Shown here in pieces: positions 15,579 through 24,317 of a DNA stretch of 64,000 nt (position 1 is the stretch's first letter; every line of letters begins with the position of its first letter). The position numbers and the translations under genes are program-made. The DNA comes from Ensifer oleiphilus (GTDB lineage Bacteria > Pseudomonadota > Alphaproteobacteria > Rhizobiales > Rhizobiaceae): positions 496,001-560,000 of the forward strand of contig NZ_JABWDU010000003.1 in NCBI RefSeq assembly GCF_013371465.1, given 5' to 3'. The notes under the pieces were generated by a model that was given only the letters and a program-made list of their open reading frames with translations, was not told the DNA's origin and did not search any database.

Positions 15579-17080
15579 GCGGCCTCGTATGCAGCCTGGT
15601 AGAGATTGTAGCGGGTGCGATCCTCGCCGGTGAGTTCGCGCGTCACCGACCCGCCGTTAAAGACGAGGATGCGGTTGGCATTCCCCAGCAGTTCGGCATC
15701 CTCCGAGGAATAGAGCAGGATTCCGAGCCCCTCGCTCGCCAGCTGGCGAATGAGAGCAAAGAGATCGGCCTTGGCAGAGAGGTCGATGCCCTTGGTGGGA
15801 TCGTCGAGCAGCAGCACATCCGGCTTATCGATCAGCCAGCGGGCGATGATCACCTTCTGCTGGTTGCCGCCGGAAAGCGAGTTGATCGGGTGCATCAGGC
15901 TCGCGAACTTGGTGTGCATCGCCTCAAGCGCCGGCATCGCCTTTGCCTTAAGGCTTGACGGACGTGCAATCATCAGCCGATCGCGCAGGTAATGGATGGG
16001 CGTCACGTTTTCGATGATCGGCCTGCCGGCAATGACGCCATCGCGACCACGGTCGCCCGAGACATAGGCACAGCCGCGCCGGATGGCATCGCGCGGGCTC
16101 TTCGCATCGAAACGGTCGCCGCCGATGCGGATCTCGCCCGACATTTCGGAGCTTGCGCCGAAGATCGCGCGCAGCACCGCCGATTGGCCCTGGCCGTGCA
16201 GTCCGCCGAGACCAAGAATCTCGCCCTTGGCGACCTCGAAGCTGACATTGCGGAAACCGGCACCCGAAAGCCTGTCGACGGTCATGGCGGCACCGGCCGC
16301 GAAGCTCGCAACGGCAGGCGCAGACGACTGGGACGCCGGCATGTCGCCGGCGCCGCCGACCATCAGCCGGATGACGGTGGCCGGATCGGTCTCAGAGAGA
16401 TTGAGCGTCTTGATCGTCTCGCCGTCGCGGATGATCGTCACCCGGTCGCCGATCGCGGTGATCTCGTCCATGCGGTGCGAGATGAAGATGATGCCGCGGC
16501 CGTCGCGCTTCAGCCCACGAAGAATGTGGAAGAAGCGGTCGACCTGTGCCCGATCGAGTGCCGAGGTCGGCTCGTCGAAGATCAGGATCGGGGCTTCGCT
16601 GGCCAGCGCCTTCATGATCTCGACCAGCTGTCGCTGATCCGCGCGCAAGTTGCCGACGAGTGTTTCGGCGGCAAATCCGTCGCCGGAAACCCCAGAGAAA
16701 AGATCGATGTAACGCGCAGCGAGCGCCTTCATGGCCGCGCGATCGACGAAGATCCCGGCTTTCACCGGCAGCATCGCCAGGCAGACGTTCTCCTCGACCG
16801 ATCGGTTCGCCGCAAGGCTGAGTTCCTGGTAAAAAATACCGATGCCCTGCTCACGCGCCGACTGCGGCCCTGATATCGTCACCGACCTGTCGTCAATAAG
16901 GATTTCGCCGCCATCGGGACGCACGCTGCCGGCAATGATCTTGCACAGAGTGCTCTTGCCCGAACCGTTCGAGCCCATGAGCACATGGACTTCGCCGGCG
17001 GCAATCTCGAGGTCGCCGCGGCGCAAAGCCAGGGTGGCGCCGTAAGCCTTGCTTACGCCGTTCAACGTTAGTTTCGACAT
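15575..17080 (-). CDS. Sugar ABC transporter ATP-binding protein (RbsA/MglA type)
   Basis: 501 residues from ATG 17080 (SKLTLNGVSKAYG). Two nucleotide-binding domains: the first has Walker A GSNGSGKST, a NLRADQRQLVEI signature region and ILIFDEPTSALD; the second has a degenerate Walker A (GLGGLHGQGQSAVLRA) and signature LSGGNQQKVIIARWL with VLLLDDPTKGID. This one-good, one-degenerate layout is usual for CUT2 sugar importers. It energises the two permeases encoded immediately downstream. A long open extension upstream to 17143 has no RBS and overlaps a hairpin, so it is rejected. Confidence 0.95.
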   Translation of the reverse strand: MSKLTLNGVSKAYGATLALRRGDLEIAAGEVHVLMGSNGSGKSTLCKIIAGSVRPDGGEILIDDRSVTISGPQSAREQGIGIFYQELSLAANRSVEENVCLAMLPVKAGIFVDRAAMKALAARYIDLFSGVSGDGFAAETLVGNLRADQRQLVEIMKALASEAPILIFDEPTSALDRAQVDRFFHILRGLKRDGRGIIFISHRMDEITAIGDRVTIIRDGETIKTLNLSETDPATVIRLMVGGAGDMPASQSSAPAVASFAAGAAMTVDRLSGAGFRNVSFEVAKGEILGLGGLHGQGQSAVLRAIFGASSEMSGEIRIGGDRFDAKSPRDAIRRGCAYVSGDRGRDGVIAGRPIIENVTPIHYLRDRLMIARPSSLKAKAMPALEAMHTKFASLMHPINSLSGGNQQKVIIARWLIDKPDVLLLDDPTKGIDLSAKADLFALIRQLASEGLGILLYSSEDAELLGNANRILVFNGGSVTRELTGEDRTRYNLYQAAYEAA

Positions 17081-17110
17081 GGGGTTTGGTCCGTAAATCG
17101 GGTCCGGGGT

Positions 17111-17138
17111 GCCGGGCGGGTCAACAGATCCGCCCGGC
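17111..17138 (-). other. Intercistronic hairpin between binding-protein and ATPase genes
   Basis: GCCGGGCGG (17111-17119) pairs perfectly with 17130-17138. No T-run follows on the minus strand. Position after an ABC binding-protein gene suggests a processing or stability element that raises binding-protein levels over the membrane subunits. Confidence 0.6.
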
Positions 17139-17147
17139 CTCAAGCGT

Positions 17148-18173
17148 TTACTTGAAGAGCGCTTCGGCGTCTTCGATCGAAAGAGCGCTGGTGTAGGAGT
17201 AATAGCCCGGCTTGCCGTCGACCTGCTTGGCGGCGTCCGCCAGGTTCTTGCTGTCGATGAACGGGATCGGCAGGTACATGGCGTTCTTGTACTGCCCCGC
17301 CGTTGCCGGCTCCTTCAGTTCCTTGCCCTGCAGCATCAGAACAGCGACGTTGAGTGCGCTTGCCATGACGCCGGGCGGGTTGACGGTCGCGCCGGAGTTC
17401 AGCTTGTCCTTGCTCCAGAGGTCGATGAAGTCCTTGCGGATTTCGCCGGTGGCAGCGATCTGGCTTGCCTTGCCGGCATCCATGATCGACTTCCAGGCGC
17501 CTGCCGCCATGCCGTCCTGGACGACGACGCCGTTAACGTCAGGATAGGTGGCAAGGATGTTCTGCATGGCCTGCTGGCCCTGCGCCTGATCCCAGTTGGC
17601 ATTGACCTCGTTGACCACCTGGATATCCGGATAGTCCTTGAAGACGCTCTTATAGCCGGCGACGCGCATCTCGTTTGCCGGGTGGCCGGCGACACCGTTG
17701 ATGGCGACGACCTTGCCCTTGCCGCCGAGCGTTTCGGCCAGCCACTTGGCGCCGGACGCACCCCAGGCCGTCTGGTCGATGCCGACATAGGTCGCGTCCG
17801 GCGACGAAACTTCGGCATCGGTGGCGATCACCAGGATGCCCGCTTCTTTCGCCTGGGCGAAGATCGGGTCGAAGGCCGTCGGGCTGTTGGGGTTGATGAT
17901 GATGGCGTTTACGCCCTCGGCGATGAAGTTGCGCACGTGGGCGATCTGCCCGGGCACGTCGACATTGGCGCTCTGGACGCTGACTTCGACGTCGACGCCC
18001 TTTTCCTTCCATTTCTCCGCAGCCGCCTTGGCCTCATCGATCATCTGCGTGCGCCACTCGCTGCCGACCCAACCATTGGACAAACCAATCTTGAAGGTCT
18101 CGGCATTGGCGAGCGAAGCGGAGATGGCAATGCATGCGACGGTGCCGAGTGCTACGGCGATAAGCTTCTTCAT
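17148..18173 (-). CDS. Sugar ABC transporter substrate-binding protein
   Basis: 341 residues from ATG 18173, preceded by GGGAGGA. Signal peptide KKLIAVALGTVACIAISASLANA with cleavage after ANA (about residue 22). The mature protein is a Peripla_BP_4 (ribose/autoinducer-type) fold: IGLSNGWVGSEWRTQMIDEA, AIIINPNSPTAFDPIFAQA, YVGIDQTAWG, GVVVQDGMAAGAWKS. First gene of the six-gene operon, with a LacI-type operator at 18216-18229. The sugar is unknown; the linked Gfo/Idh/MocA enzyme suggests an oxidisable sugar or polyol. Confidence 0.93.
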   Translation of the reverse strand: MKKLIAVALGTVACIAISASLANAETFKIGLSNGWVGSEWRTQMIDEAKAAAEKWKEKGVDVEVSVQSANVDVPGQIAHVRNFIAEGVNAIIINPNSPTAFDPIFAQAKEAGILVIATDAEVSSPDATYVGIDQTAWGASGAKWLAETLGGKGKVVAINGVAGHPANEMRVAGYKSVFKDYPDIQVVNEVNANWDQAQGQQAMQNILATYPDVNGVVVQDGMAAGAWKSIMDAGKASQIAATGEIRKDFIDLWSKDKLNSGATVNPPGVMASALNVAVLMLQGKELKEPATAGQYKNAMYLPIPFIDSKNLADAAKQVDGKPGYYSYTSALSIEDAEALFK

Positions 18174-18636
18174 AAGATCCTCCCAAAATCTTGCGAGGAC
18201 CATCAAGCCAGAAAATGTAATCGATTTCAATGGGGGTTTTCAGCGATTTTTGGCGGGTTTTTGGAATTTTGGAGCTGAATCCGCAGACGAGCGGATTTGG
18301 CCGCGCCGATCGGCCCGATTGCTGGGGAAAGGAGTGGCGTTTCAGGGTTCTGATCCGGACTTTGCCGAATGCAGCCTTGGCCACGAAGGCGGCACATGCA
18401 AAAGCGAGAGCACGCGAAAAGCCGATTCGCATCCGCACGGCGCCAAAGCAGGACTGCAACCATGAAACGACAGACGGGACGAGCGGCTTTGTCGAGGGCC
18501 GCGTTCAGCTCAGCGACCGTTGCTGGAACTGCAACACTTCGTTGCTCGCCGACCGGCTAGCCGTAATTTGTCCTCAGCCCATAGTGTGAAATCTGGGCAA
18601 AGAACAACAACTGGTCCCCAACCAGAGGAGAACATC
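18174..18636. other. Divergent spacer between sugar ABC and DUF3100 operons
   Basis: 463 bases without a supported gene. The sugar-operon side (18174-18240) has the ribosome site, the LacI-type operator and an AT-rich promoter; a TTGAAA -35-like box overlaps the operator on the minus strand with CTTGAT 17 bases on. The middle (about 18260-18520) shows only weak, unconserved open frames. The DUF3100 side ends with AGAGGAG at 18624-18630. No promoter for that operon could be assigned. Confidence 0.5.
18216..18229. promoter_or_regulatory. LacI-family operator of the sugar ABC operon
   Basis: TGTAATCGATTTCA is a CG-centred 14-bp dyad (AATCGATT core perfect, 12 of 14 positions symmetric), matching the general LacI/GalR operator form TGNAANCGNTTNCA. 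It lies 43 bases before the binding-protein ATG and overlaps a putative -35 box, as expected for repression. Confidence 0.7.
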
Positions 18637-19452
18637 ATGACCGGAAAACCCGGAGCCGCCACAGGCGGGCTCTATCTGCACATCCTTGTGCTTGCGATCG
18701 TCATCGTCTGCGAACTGATCGGCATTCAACGCCTGTCGATCGGCCTCGGCACCGTGATCTTCCTGCCGATCCTTTACGCCTTCGCGCTCGGCATCCTGCT
18801 CAATCCCGCCATTTTCAAGGCGAGCGCCAAGTTCCTTTCCAAGGATGCGGTCAAACTATCAGGCGCCATGATCACCGTTGCGATCATGCCCTTCATCGCC
18901 AAGTTTGGCACAACGGTCGGACCGCAGATCTCCAAGATCATCGAGGCCGGACCGGCACTCGTGCTGCAGGAGCTGGGCAATCTCGGCACCATTCTCGTCG
19001 CCTTCCCGGTCGCCGTCTTCCTGCTCAAGATGGGCCGCGAAGCCGTTGGCGCCACCTACTCGATCGACCGCGAGCCCAACCTGGCACTGATCGCCGATAA
19101 ATACGGCCTCAACTCGCCGGAAGGCGCTGGTGCCATGGGCGTCTATGCAACCGGCACGCTGATCGGCACCTTCGTCTTCGCCATCATGCCGCCGCTCGTG
19201 CACGGCCTCGGCATCTTCGACGTGCGGGCGCTTGCCATGTCCTGCGGCGTCGGCTCCGGCTCGATGCTGGCGGCCTGCACCGGCGGTCTCGTCGCCGTCG
19301 TTCCGGACCAGAAGGACATCATCCTGGCTCTGGCCGCAGCCAGCAACATCCTGACCTACGCGACCGGTCTTTATGTCGGCATGTTCGTCGCCCTGCCGCT
19401 GACGGAATGGCTTTACAACAAGGCCCGTCCGTCCGAACGCAAAACAGCCTGA
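18637..19452 (+). CDS. DUF3100-family membrane protein
   Basis: 271 residues from ATG 18637 behind AGAGGAG. Seven or eight hydrophobic segments are visible (for example LHILVLAIVIVCELIGI, KLSGAMITVAIMPFIAKFG, LGTILVAFPVAVFLL). The conserved core with SPEGAGAMGVYATGTLIGT and SCGVGSGSMLAACTGGLVAV is what I recognise as DUF3100; no function is established for the family. It stands 17 bases before a small membrane protein and 590 before an M20 amidohydrolase, all on one strand, which suggests a two-component transporter for the amidohydrolase substrate. Confidence 0.75.
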   Translation: MTGKPGAATGGLYLHILVLAIVIVCELIGIQRLSIGLGTVIFLPILYAFALGILLNPAIFKASAKFLSKDAVKLSGAMITVAIMPFIAKFGTTVGPQISKIIEAGPALVLQELGNLGTILVAFPVAVFLLKMGREAVGATYSIDREPNLALIADKYGLNSPEGAGAMGVYATGTLIGTFVFAIMPPLVHGLGIFDVRALAMSCGVGSGSMLAACTGGLVAVVPDQKDIILALAAASNILTYATGLYVGMFVALPLTEWLYNKARPSERKTA

Positions 19453-19469
19453 TCGGGGAGACAGGAACA

Positions 19470-19985
19470 ATGGCCAATCAAACCAATACCACCGCAAATC
19501 TTGCCGACGACCTGCCGCTGAATGCGGAAGACGAGCGCAAGATCGACGTCGTCAAGCATTCAGGGCTGCTGCTGATCGCCTGCGCCATCGGCCTCATCGC
19601 CAACTGGGTCGGCACCGGCACGTCGCCCCTCGTCGCCCTGCCCGGCATGGCGGTACTCTACGTCGCCTGCATCATCGGCCTGGGCTTCGCACGCTTCGTG
19701 CCCTTCTACCTGCCAAGCGTCGCCTGGGTCTCGCTGATCGCCATCCTGATCACCATCCCCGGCGTGCCCGGAGCTGCCTGGGTCAGCGAACAGGTCGAAC
19801 ACCTGAACTTCCTGGCACTTGCAACCCCGGCGCTTGCCTATGGCGGCCTTGCGCTGACGGCCAGCGAGTTTGCGATCGCCCGCCGTTCGGGCTGGAAGAT
19901 CGTTATCGTGGCGATCTGCGTGATGATCGGAACCTATATGGGCTCCGTCGTCGTCGCCGATCTGTTCCTCAGGCTCGGCCAGTAG
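19470..19985 (+). CDS. Small membrane protein, partner of DUF3100
   Basis: 171 residues from ATG 19470 (preceded by GGGGAGACAGG); four to five membrane helices after a polar N-terminus of about 35 residues. I do not recognise a named domain. Charged residues are rare inside the helices. It is encoded directly after the DUF3100 gene and before an M20 hydrolase; the pair resembles two-subunit secondary transporters (large plus small subunit) in organisation, not in detectable sequence. Function is inferred only. Confidence 0.7.
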   Translation: MANQTNTTANLADDLPLNAEDERKIDVVKHSGLLLIACAIGLIANWVGTGTSPLVALPGMAVLYVACIIGLGFARFVPFYLPSVAWVSLIAILITIPGVPGAAWVSEQVEHLNFLALATPALAYGGLALTASEFAIARRSGWKIVIVAICVMIGTYMGSVVVADLFLRLGQ

Positions 19986-20000
19986 GATAACAAACATTGG

Positions 20001-20023
20001 ACCGGCCGCGTTGCGGCCGGTCT
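20001..20023 (+). other. Intercistronic hairpin before the M20 gene
   Basis: GACCGGCCGC and GCGGCCGGTC form a perfect 10-bp stem with a GTT loop, followed by TTCC. The T-run is too short for a clear terminator; it may attenuate or stabilise the upstream membrane-protein mRNA. The M20 gene starts 18 bases later. Confidence 0.55.
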
Positions 20024-20041
20024 TCCATTCGCAGAGACAGG

Positions 20042-21208
20042 ATGAACGAGATGAGCCGCCACGACATCAGCCCCGACCGCATCGCGGAAACGATCGCCTG
20101 GCGCCATCACCTGCACGCCCATCCCGAACTCGCCTTCGAGGAACGGGAAACCTCAGCATTCGTCGCCGGCAAGCTTGCCGAATGGGGCATTGCCGTCAAA
20201 GGCGGCTATGGCGGCACCGGCCTTGTCGGCACGCTGTCGCGGGGCAGCTCATCCCGCACCATCGCAATCCGCGCCGACATGGACGCACTGCCGATCGTCG
20301 AAGCAAGCGGCGTTGCCTACGCGTCGAAAACCTCAGGCAAGATGCATGCGTGCGGACATGATGGCCATGTCTCGATGCTGCTCGCCGCTGCGCGACAGGC
20401 GTCCGAGATGGATTTCGACGGCACTATTCACTTCCTCTTCCAGCCAGCCGAAGAAGCCGAAGGCGGCGCCCGCGCCATGGTCGCCGACGGCCTCTTCCGT
20501 GATTTTCCGACTGACTCCGTCTATGCGCTGCACAACTGGCCGGCGCTCGACGTCGGCACCTGCGTTGCCCGCGACGACGCGATGATGGCGGCCTTCGGCG
20601 TGTTCGAGATTCGGATCACCGGCCGCGGCGCCCACGGCGCCATGCCGCACGAAGGCGCTGACCCGCTGGTGGCTGCAGCCCAGATCGTGACCGCCCTGCA
20701 GACGATTGCCAGCCGCAACGTCTCGCCGCTCGAAGCCGCCGTGGTCTCGGTGACCCAGATCCATGGCGGCGACGCCTGGAACGTCATTCCGCAGGAGGCC
20801 GTCATTCGCGGCACCACGCGCTGGTTCGCGAAGGACGTCGGCGACATCCTCGAACAGCGGATGCGCACACTTGTCGTCGCCGTCGCCGAAGGCTTCGGTT
20901 GCTCGGCCGATCTCGACTATCAACGTCGTTATCCCGCAACCATCAACGATGCGGCGTCGGCCGCTTTCGCGCGCTCGGTCGCAGCGCAAGACGGCGCCCT
21001 TTCCGTCGTCGATGCGGCCCCCAGCATGGCTGCCGAAGATTTCGCCTTCATGCTGGAGGAGCGCCCCGGCTGCTACCTCTGGCTTGGCGCGCGCCGCAAC
21101 GGCGCCAACCCCGGCCTGCATTCACCGCACTACGATTTCAACGACACGATCATCCCCCAGGGCGTTGACCTCTGGACAAGGCTGATCGCAACATCTCTTG
21201 GTCGTTGA
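20042..21208 (+). CDS. M20D amidohydrolase (N-acyl-amino acid hydrolase family)
   Basis: 388 residues from ATG 20042 (ATG 20051 also possible). Motifs: WRHHLHAHPELAFEE, IAIRADMDALPI, KMHACGHDGHVSMLLAA and FLFQPAEEAEGGARAM supply the metal-binding Cys, His and Glu residues of M20D enzymes; SMAAEDFAFMLEERPG and GLHSPHYDFND complete the catalytic domain. It is similar in length and motif content to the amidohydrolase at 1631-2812 but has different transport neighbours, so it probably acts on a different N-acyl or amide substrate. The LysR gene 24 bases downstream may regulate the set. Confidence 0.9.
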   Translation: MNEMSRHDISPDRIAETIAWRHHLHAHPELAFEERETSAFVAGKLAEWGIAVKGGYGGTGLVGTLSRGSSSRTIAIRADMDALPIVEASGVAYASKTSGKMHACGHDGHVSMLLAAARQASEMDFDGTIHFLFQPAEEAEGGARAMVADGLFRDFPTDSVYALHNWPALDVGTCVARDDAMMAAFGVFEIRITGRGAHGAMPHEGADPLVAAAQIVTALQTIASRNVSPLEAAVVSVTQIHGGDAWNVIPQEAVIRGTTRWFAKDVGDILEQRMRTLVVAVAEGFGCSADLDYQRRYPATINDAASAAFARSVAAQDGALSVVDAAPSMAAEDFAFMLEERPGCYLWLGARRNGANPGLHSPHYDFNDTIIPQGVDLWTRLIATSLGR

Positions 21209-21232
21209 CCTCAAACGGTTTCCGTCGCATCC

Positions 21233-22150
21233 ATGACCACCATGGACGTGCTCGACGCGAAAGCGCTCAAGATTTTTATGGCGGTCGCCCGCATCGGCTC
21301 GATCCGGGGCGCTGCCGAACATATGGGGCTGGCGCCATCGGTCGTCAGCCGCCAGATCGCCGACACCGAACGCGAAATCGGCCTTGCGCTCTTTGAGCGC
21401 ACGGCGCGCGGCACCGTTTTGACCGATGCCGGCGAACTCGTTCTCGAACACGGCAAGCGTGTTCTTGAGGACAACGGCCTGTTGGCCGAACAGCTCGACC
21501 AGATCCGCGGCGTGCAGCAGACCCGCATCCGCATTCGCTGCGGCGAAGGTTTCATGGCCGATCTGGTCGAACACGGGCTGTCGTCGTTCTCGAAGGCACA
21601 TTCCTATGTGCGCTATATCGTCGAACTTGGCAGCACCGAAGATGTCGTCGATGCCATCGCCAACAGCGACGCGGATATCGGCATTGCCTATACGCCGCTG
21701 ACCGATCCACGCATCCGCGCGCTGGCGATAGCGCGCCAGCCGCTCTGTGTCATCGTGCCGAACGGGCATGCCCTCTCCAGCCGCACTGAACTGAAGCTGG
21801 CGGACTGTCTGGCCTCGCCCTGTGCCCTGCTCGGCAAGGGCAACGGCGTCACCCAGATCGTCGCCCGCGTGGCCGCCGATACCGGCATGGCGCTGGCGCC
21901 GTTGCTCGAGACCCATTCGATCGAGGTGCTACGCCGCTTCGTCGCCTCCGGTCTCGGCGTCACCTTCCTGCCGCGTGCCGCCGTCTCCGGCGAAATTGCC
22001 CGTGGCGTCATGCAGGCGGTCGATCTCGAGGACCCGCTGCTGCGCGAGGCGAGTGCCCATCTGATGGTGCGCGCCCATCGGCGCTTGCCGCTGTCGGTGG
22101 AAAAACTCGGTCAGCACCTGGCGCTGGAAATGCAGTCTTTTCGCGCCTGA
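21233..22150 (+). CDS. LysR-family transcriptional regulator
   Basis: 305 residues. N-terminal HTH: LKIFMAVARIGSIRGAAEHM, then GLAPSVVSRQIADTEREIGL (residues 10-60), followed by a two-lobed effector domain (PCALLGKGNGVTQIVARVAA; VLRRFVASGLGVTFLPRAAV). ATG 21233 or 21242. It is co-directional with, and 24 bases after, the DUF3100-M20 genes, unlike the usual divergent layout, and is convergent with the next LysR gene. Confidence 0.92.
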   Translation: MTTMDVLDAKALKIFMAVARIGSIRGAAEHMGLAPSVVSRQIADTEREIGLALFERTARGTVLTDAGELVLEHGKRVLEDNGLLAEQLDQIRGVQQTRIRIRCGEGFMADLVEHGLSSFSKAHSYVRYIVELGSTEDVVDAIANSDADIGIAYTPLTDPRIRALAIARQPLCVIVPNGHALSSRTELKLADCLASPCALLGKGNGVTQIVARVAADTGMALAPLLETHSIEVLRRFVASGLGVTFLPRAAVSGEIARGVMQAVDLEDPLLREASAHLMVRAHRRLPLSVEKLGQHLALEMQSFRA

Positions 22151-22170
22151 CACCAGCCAGGAAAGCCGGT

Positions 22171-23070
22171 TCAGATCATTGCCTTGGGCAAGGCCGCCGC
22201 CAGCGCATCGACCGCGAGGCGCACTTTCAGCGGTAGGTGCGGCGTGCGTAGCCACAGGGCGTAGTTGTCGAACACATATCCCGGCTCGTCCTGCAGCACT
22301 TCGACAAGAACGCCTGTCCTGATGCGCTGACGAACGAGCCACGACGGCAGCCACGCCAGTCCCATGCCGGAGGCGGCGGCATCGGCGATCGCCTCGAGAT
22401 CGTCAAGCCGCATCCGACTGGCGGGCGTCACCTCCAGCGCCGACTGGCCATCACGCGGGAACAGCCAGGGATGCACCCATCCCGGACGGTTGTAGGTGAC
22501 GGCGTGGTGGCCGCGGAGGTCGTCGATCCGTCGCGGTGCGCCATGGCGTTCGACATAGGATGGTGAAGCACAAACGACCATGCCGTGCCGGGCAAGCCGG
22601 CGGGCGATCAGGCCGGACCGGTCCTCCAGAATGCCGGTGCGGATGGCGAGGTCAAAACCATCCTCGGCGAGATCGACGATGCGATCGCCGAAGGAAAGCT
22701 CCAGCTCAAGCCCTGGATATCTCTGGGCAAACTCCGTGAGGATGGGTGCAACGCATCGTCGGCCGAGAAGCGCCGGCATGGTGACCCGCAGCCGGCCACG
22801 CGGCTCGGAAAGCTGGTCGGCTGCCAGCGCGTCCGCCGCTTCCGCCTCCGTGAGGATGACACGGCAGCGATCATAATAGGCGCGGCCGAATTCAGTCAGG
22901 CTCTGCCGGCGCGTGGTCCTGTTGATCAGCCGCACGCCGAGCCGTTCCTCGAGAAACCGGACATGCTTGCCGACCATCGGCCCGGAGAGATCGAGAGCCT
23001 CCGCAGCAGCTGCAAACGAGCCGAGATCCACCGCTTTGACGAAAACCGCCATGCTTGTAAGGCGATCCAT
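22171..23070 (-). CDS. LysR-family transcriptional regulator
   Basis: 299 residues; HTH in LTSMAVFVKAVDLGSFAAAA then LDLSGPMVGKHVRFLEERLG, followed by the CrgA/PtxR-like effector domain. It is divergent from the MDR oxidoreductase gene with a 104-base spacer containing a perfect 13-bp palindrome, so that gene is the probable target. Confidence 0.92.
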   Translation of the reverse strand: MDRLTSMAVFVKAVDLGSFAAAAEALDLSGPMVGKHVRFLEERLGVRLINRTTRRQSLTEFGRAYYDRCRVILTEAEAADALAADQLSEPRGRLRVTMPALLGRRCVAPILTEFAQRYPGLELELSFGDRIVDLAEDGFDLAIRTGILEDRSGLIARRLARHGMVVCASPSYVERHGAPRRIDDLRGHHAVTYNRPGWVHPWLFPRDGQSALEVTPASRMRLDDLEAIADAAASGMGLAWLPSWLVRQRIRTGVLVEVLQDEPGYVFDNYALWLRTPHLPLKVRLAVDALAAALPKAMI

Positions 23071-23094
23071 AATTCGAAACTCCGGGTTTCTACT

Positions 23095-23107
23095 GTTCTG
23101 TCAGAAC
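23095..23107. promoter_or_regulatory. Palindromic operator between LysR and MDR genes
   Basis: GTTCTG-T-CAGAAC is a perfect odd palindrome, 24 bases before the LysR start and 67 before the MDR ATG. The position fits a LysR recognition site controlling both promoters. Confidence 0.6.
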
Positions 23108-23174
23108 GGACATTTATCGCGATCAATCCCACACGCATAGCTTATTCAGTTCAATCATTACGGAGTTAGAGGTG

Positions 23175-24164
23175 ATGGCCCGCATCGTTCGTTTTCATGA
23201 ATATGGTGGTCCCGAAGTCCTGCGCATCGAGCATCACGATGTCGCCGCGCCCGGTGCTGGCGAGGTTCGCATTTCCGTCAAGGCGCTGGGGCTCAATCGC
23301 GCCGAAGCGTTGTTGCGCTCGGGCCGATACATAGAAATGCCGACGCTGCCTTCGGGTCTCGGCCTTGAGGCCTCCGGCACGATCGAGGCCATCGGCGACA
23401 ACGTCGAAGGGTTTGCGCCGGGCGATGCCGTCAGCCTCATTCCCCCTCTATCGATGGTTCGTTGGCCCGCCTATGGCGAATTCCTCACCTTCCCCGCCTC
23501 ACAGGTCGTCAAGCACCCGTCGTCTCTCAACTGGGAAGCAGCCGCTTCCGTGTGGATGCAATATCTGACCGCCTATGGCGCGTTGATCGACATCGCCGGG
23601 CTGGGCAAAGACGATACGGTGGTGATCACCGCTGCCTCTAGTAGTGTCGGGTTGGCAGCGATCCAGATCGCCAACCTTGTCGGCGTAACACCGGTTGCCG
23701 TCACGCGGACCTCAGCCAAGAGGCAGGCTCTGCTTGATGCAGGCGCAGCGTATGTCATCGCCTCCACTGAGGAAGACCTCGAAGCCCGACTAAAGGAGAT
23801 CAGCGGGCCTGAGGGCGTCCGGGTGGTGTTCGATCCGATTGGCGGACCGATCTTCGAACCATTGACGGCAGCGATGGCGCGCGGCGGCATCCTGATCGAA
23901 TATGGCGGCCTCAGCCCTGAGCCCACACCCTTTCCGTTGTTTGCCGTCCTCAGCAAATCGCTGACATTGCGAGGCTACCTCGTCCACGAGATCATCGGCG
24001 ATGCCCGGCGTCTGGAGGCCGCCAAGGCTTTCATCCTCGATGGCCTGGCATCCGGTTCATTGAAACCCGTCATCGCCAGAACCTTCCCGTTCGAAGAAAT
24101 CGTCGAGGCGCATCGCTATCTGGAGGCGAACGAGCAGTTCGGCAAGATCGTCGTCACGATCTGA
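23175..24164 (+). CDS. Zinc-independent MDR / quinone oxidoreductase-like dehydrogenase
   Basis: 329 residues from ATG 23175 behind TTAGAGGTG; GTG 23172 is an adjacent alternative. GroES-like domain about residues 1-125 (GGPEVLRIEHHDV; GLGLEASGTIEAIG), Rossmann domain about 126-265 (VVITAASSSVGLAAIQIANL) and a C-terminal return to GroES fold. The catalytic zinc cysteine and histidine of alcohol dehydrogenases are not seen, which places it with NADPH:quinone reductases or enoyl reductases. Divergently transcribed from a LysR gene that probably controls it. Confidence 0.88.
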   Translation: MARIVRFHEYGGPEVLRIEHHDVAAPGAGEVRISVKALGLNRAEALLRSGRYIEMPTLPSGLGLEASGTIEAIGDNVEGFAPGDAVSLIPPLSMVRWPAYGEFLTFPASQVVKHPSSLNWEAAASVWMQYLTAYGALIDIAGLGKDDTVVITAASSSVGLAAIQIANLVGVTPVAVTRTSAKRQALLDAGAAYVIASTEEDLEARLKEISGPEGVRVVFDPIGGPIFEPLTAAMARGGILIEYGGLSPEPTPFPLFAVLSKSLTLRGYLVHEIIGDARRLEAAKAFILDGLASGSLKPVIARTFPFEEIVEAHRYLEANEQFGKIVVTI

Positions 24165-24317
24165 CGATCGGAGGCCGGTTCTCAACGGTGGCCAGCCCCT
24201 TCGCATGCCGACGTTGCGGCGCCAGCAACGCAGTGTACCGGCCCGACCGTCTACCCGCCCCAGAGACCCCGTGCCACCTTCTCAGCACCAAAACAAACGC
24301 TGAGGGTGAAACCGGAT

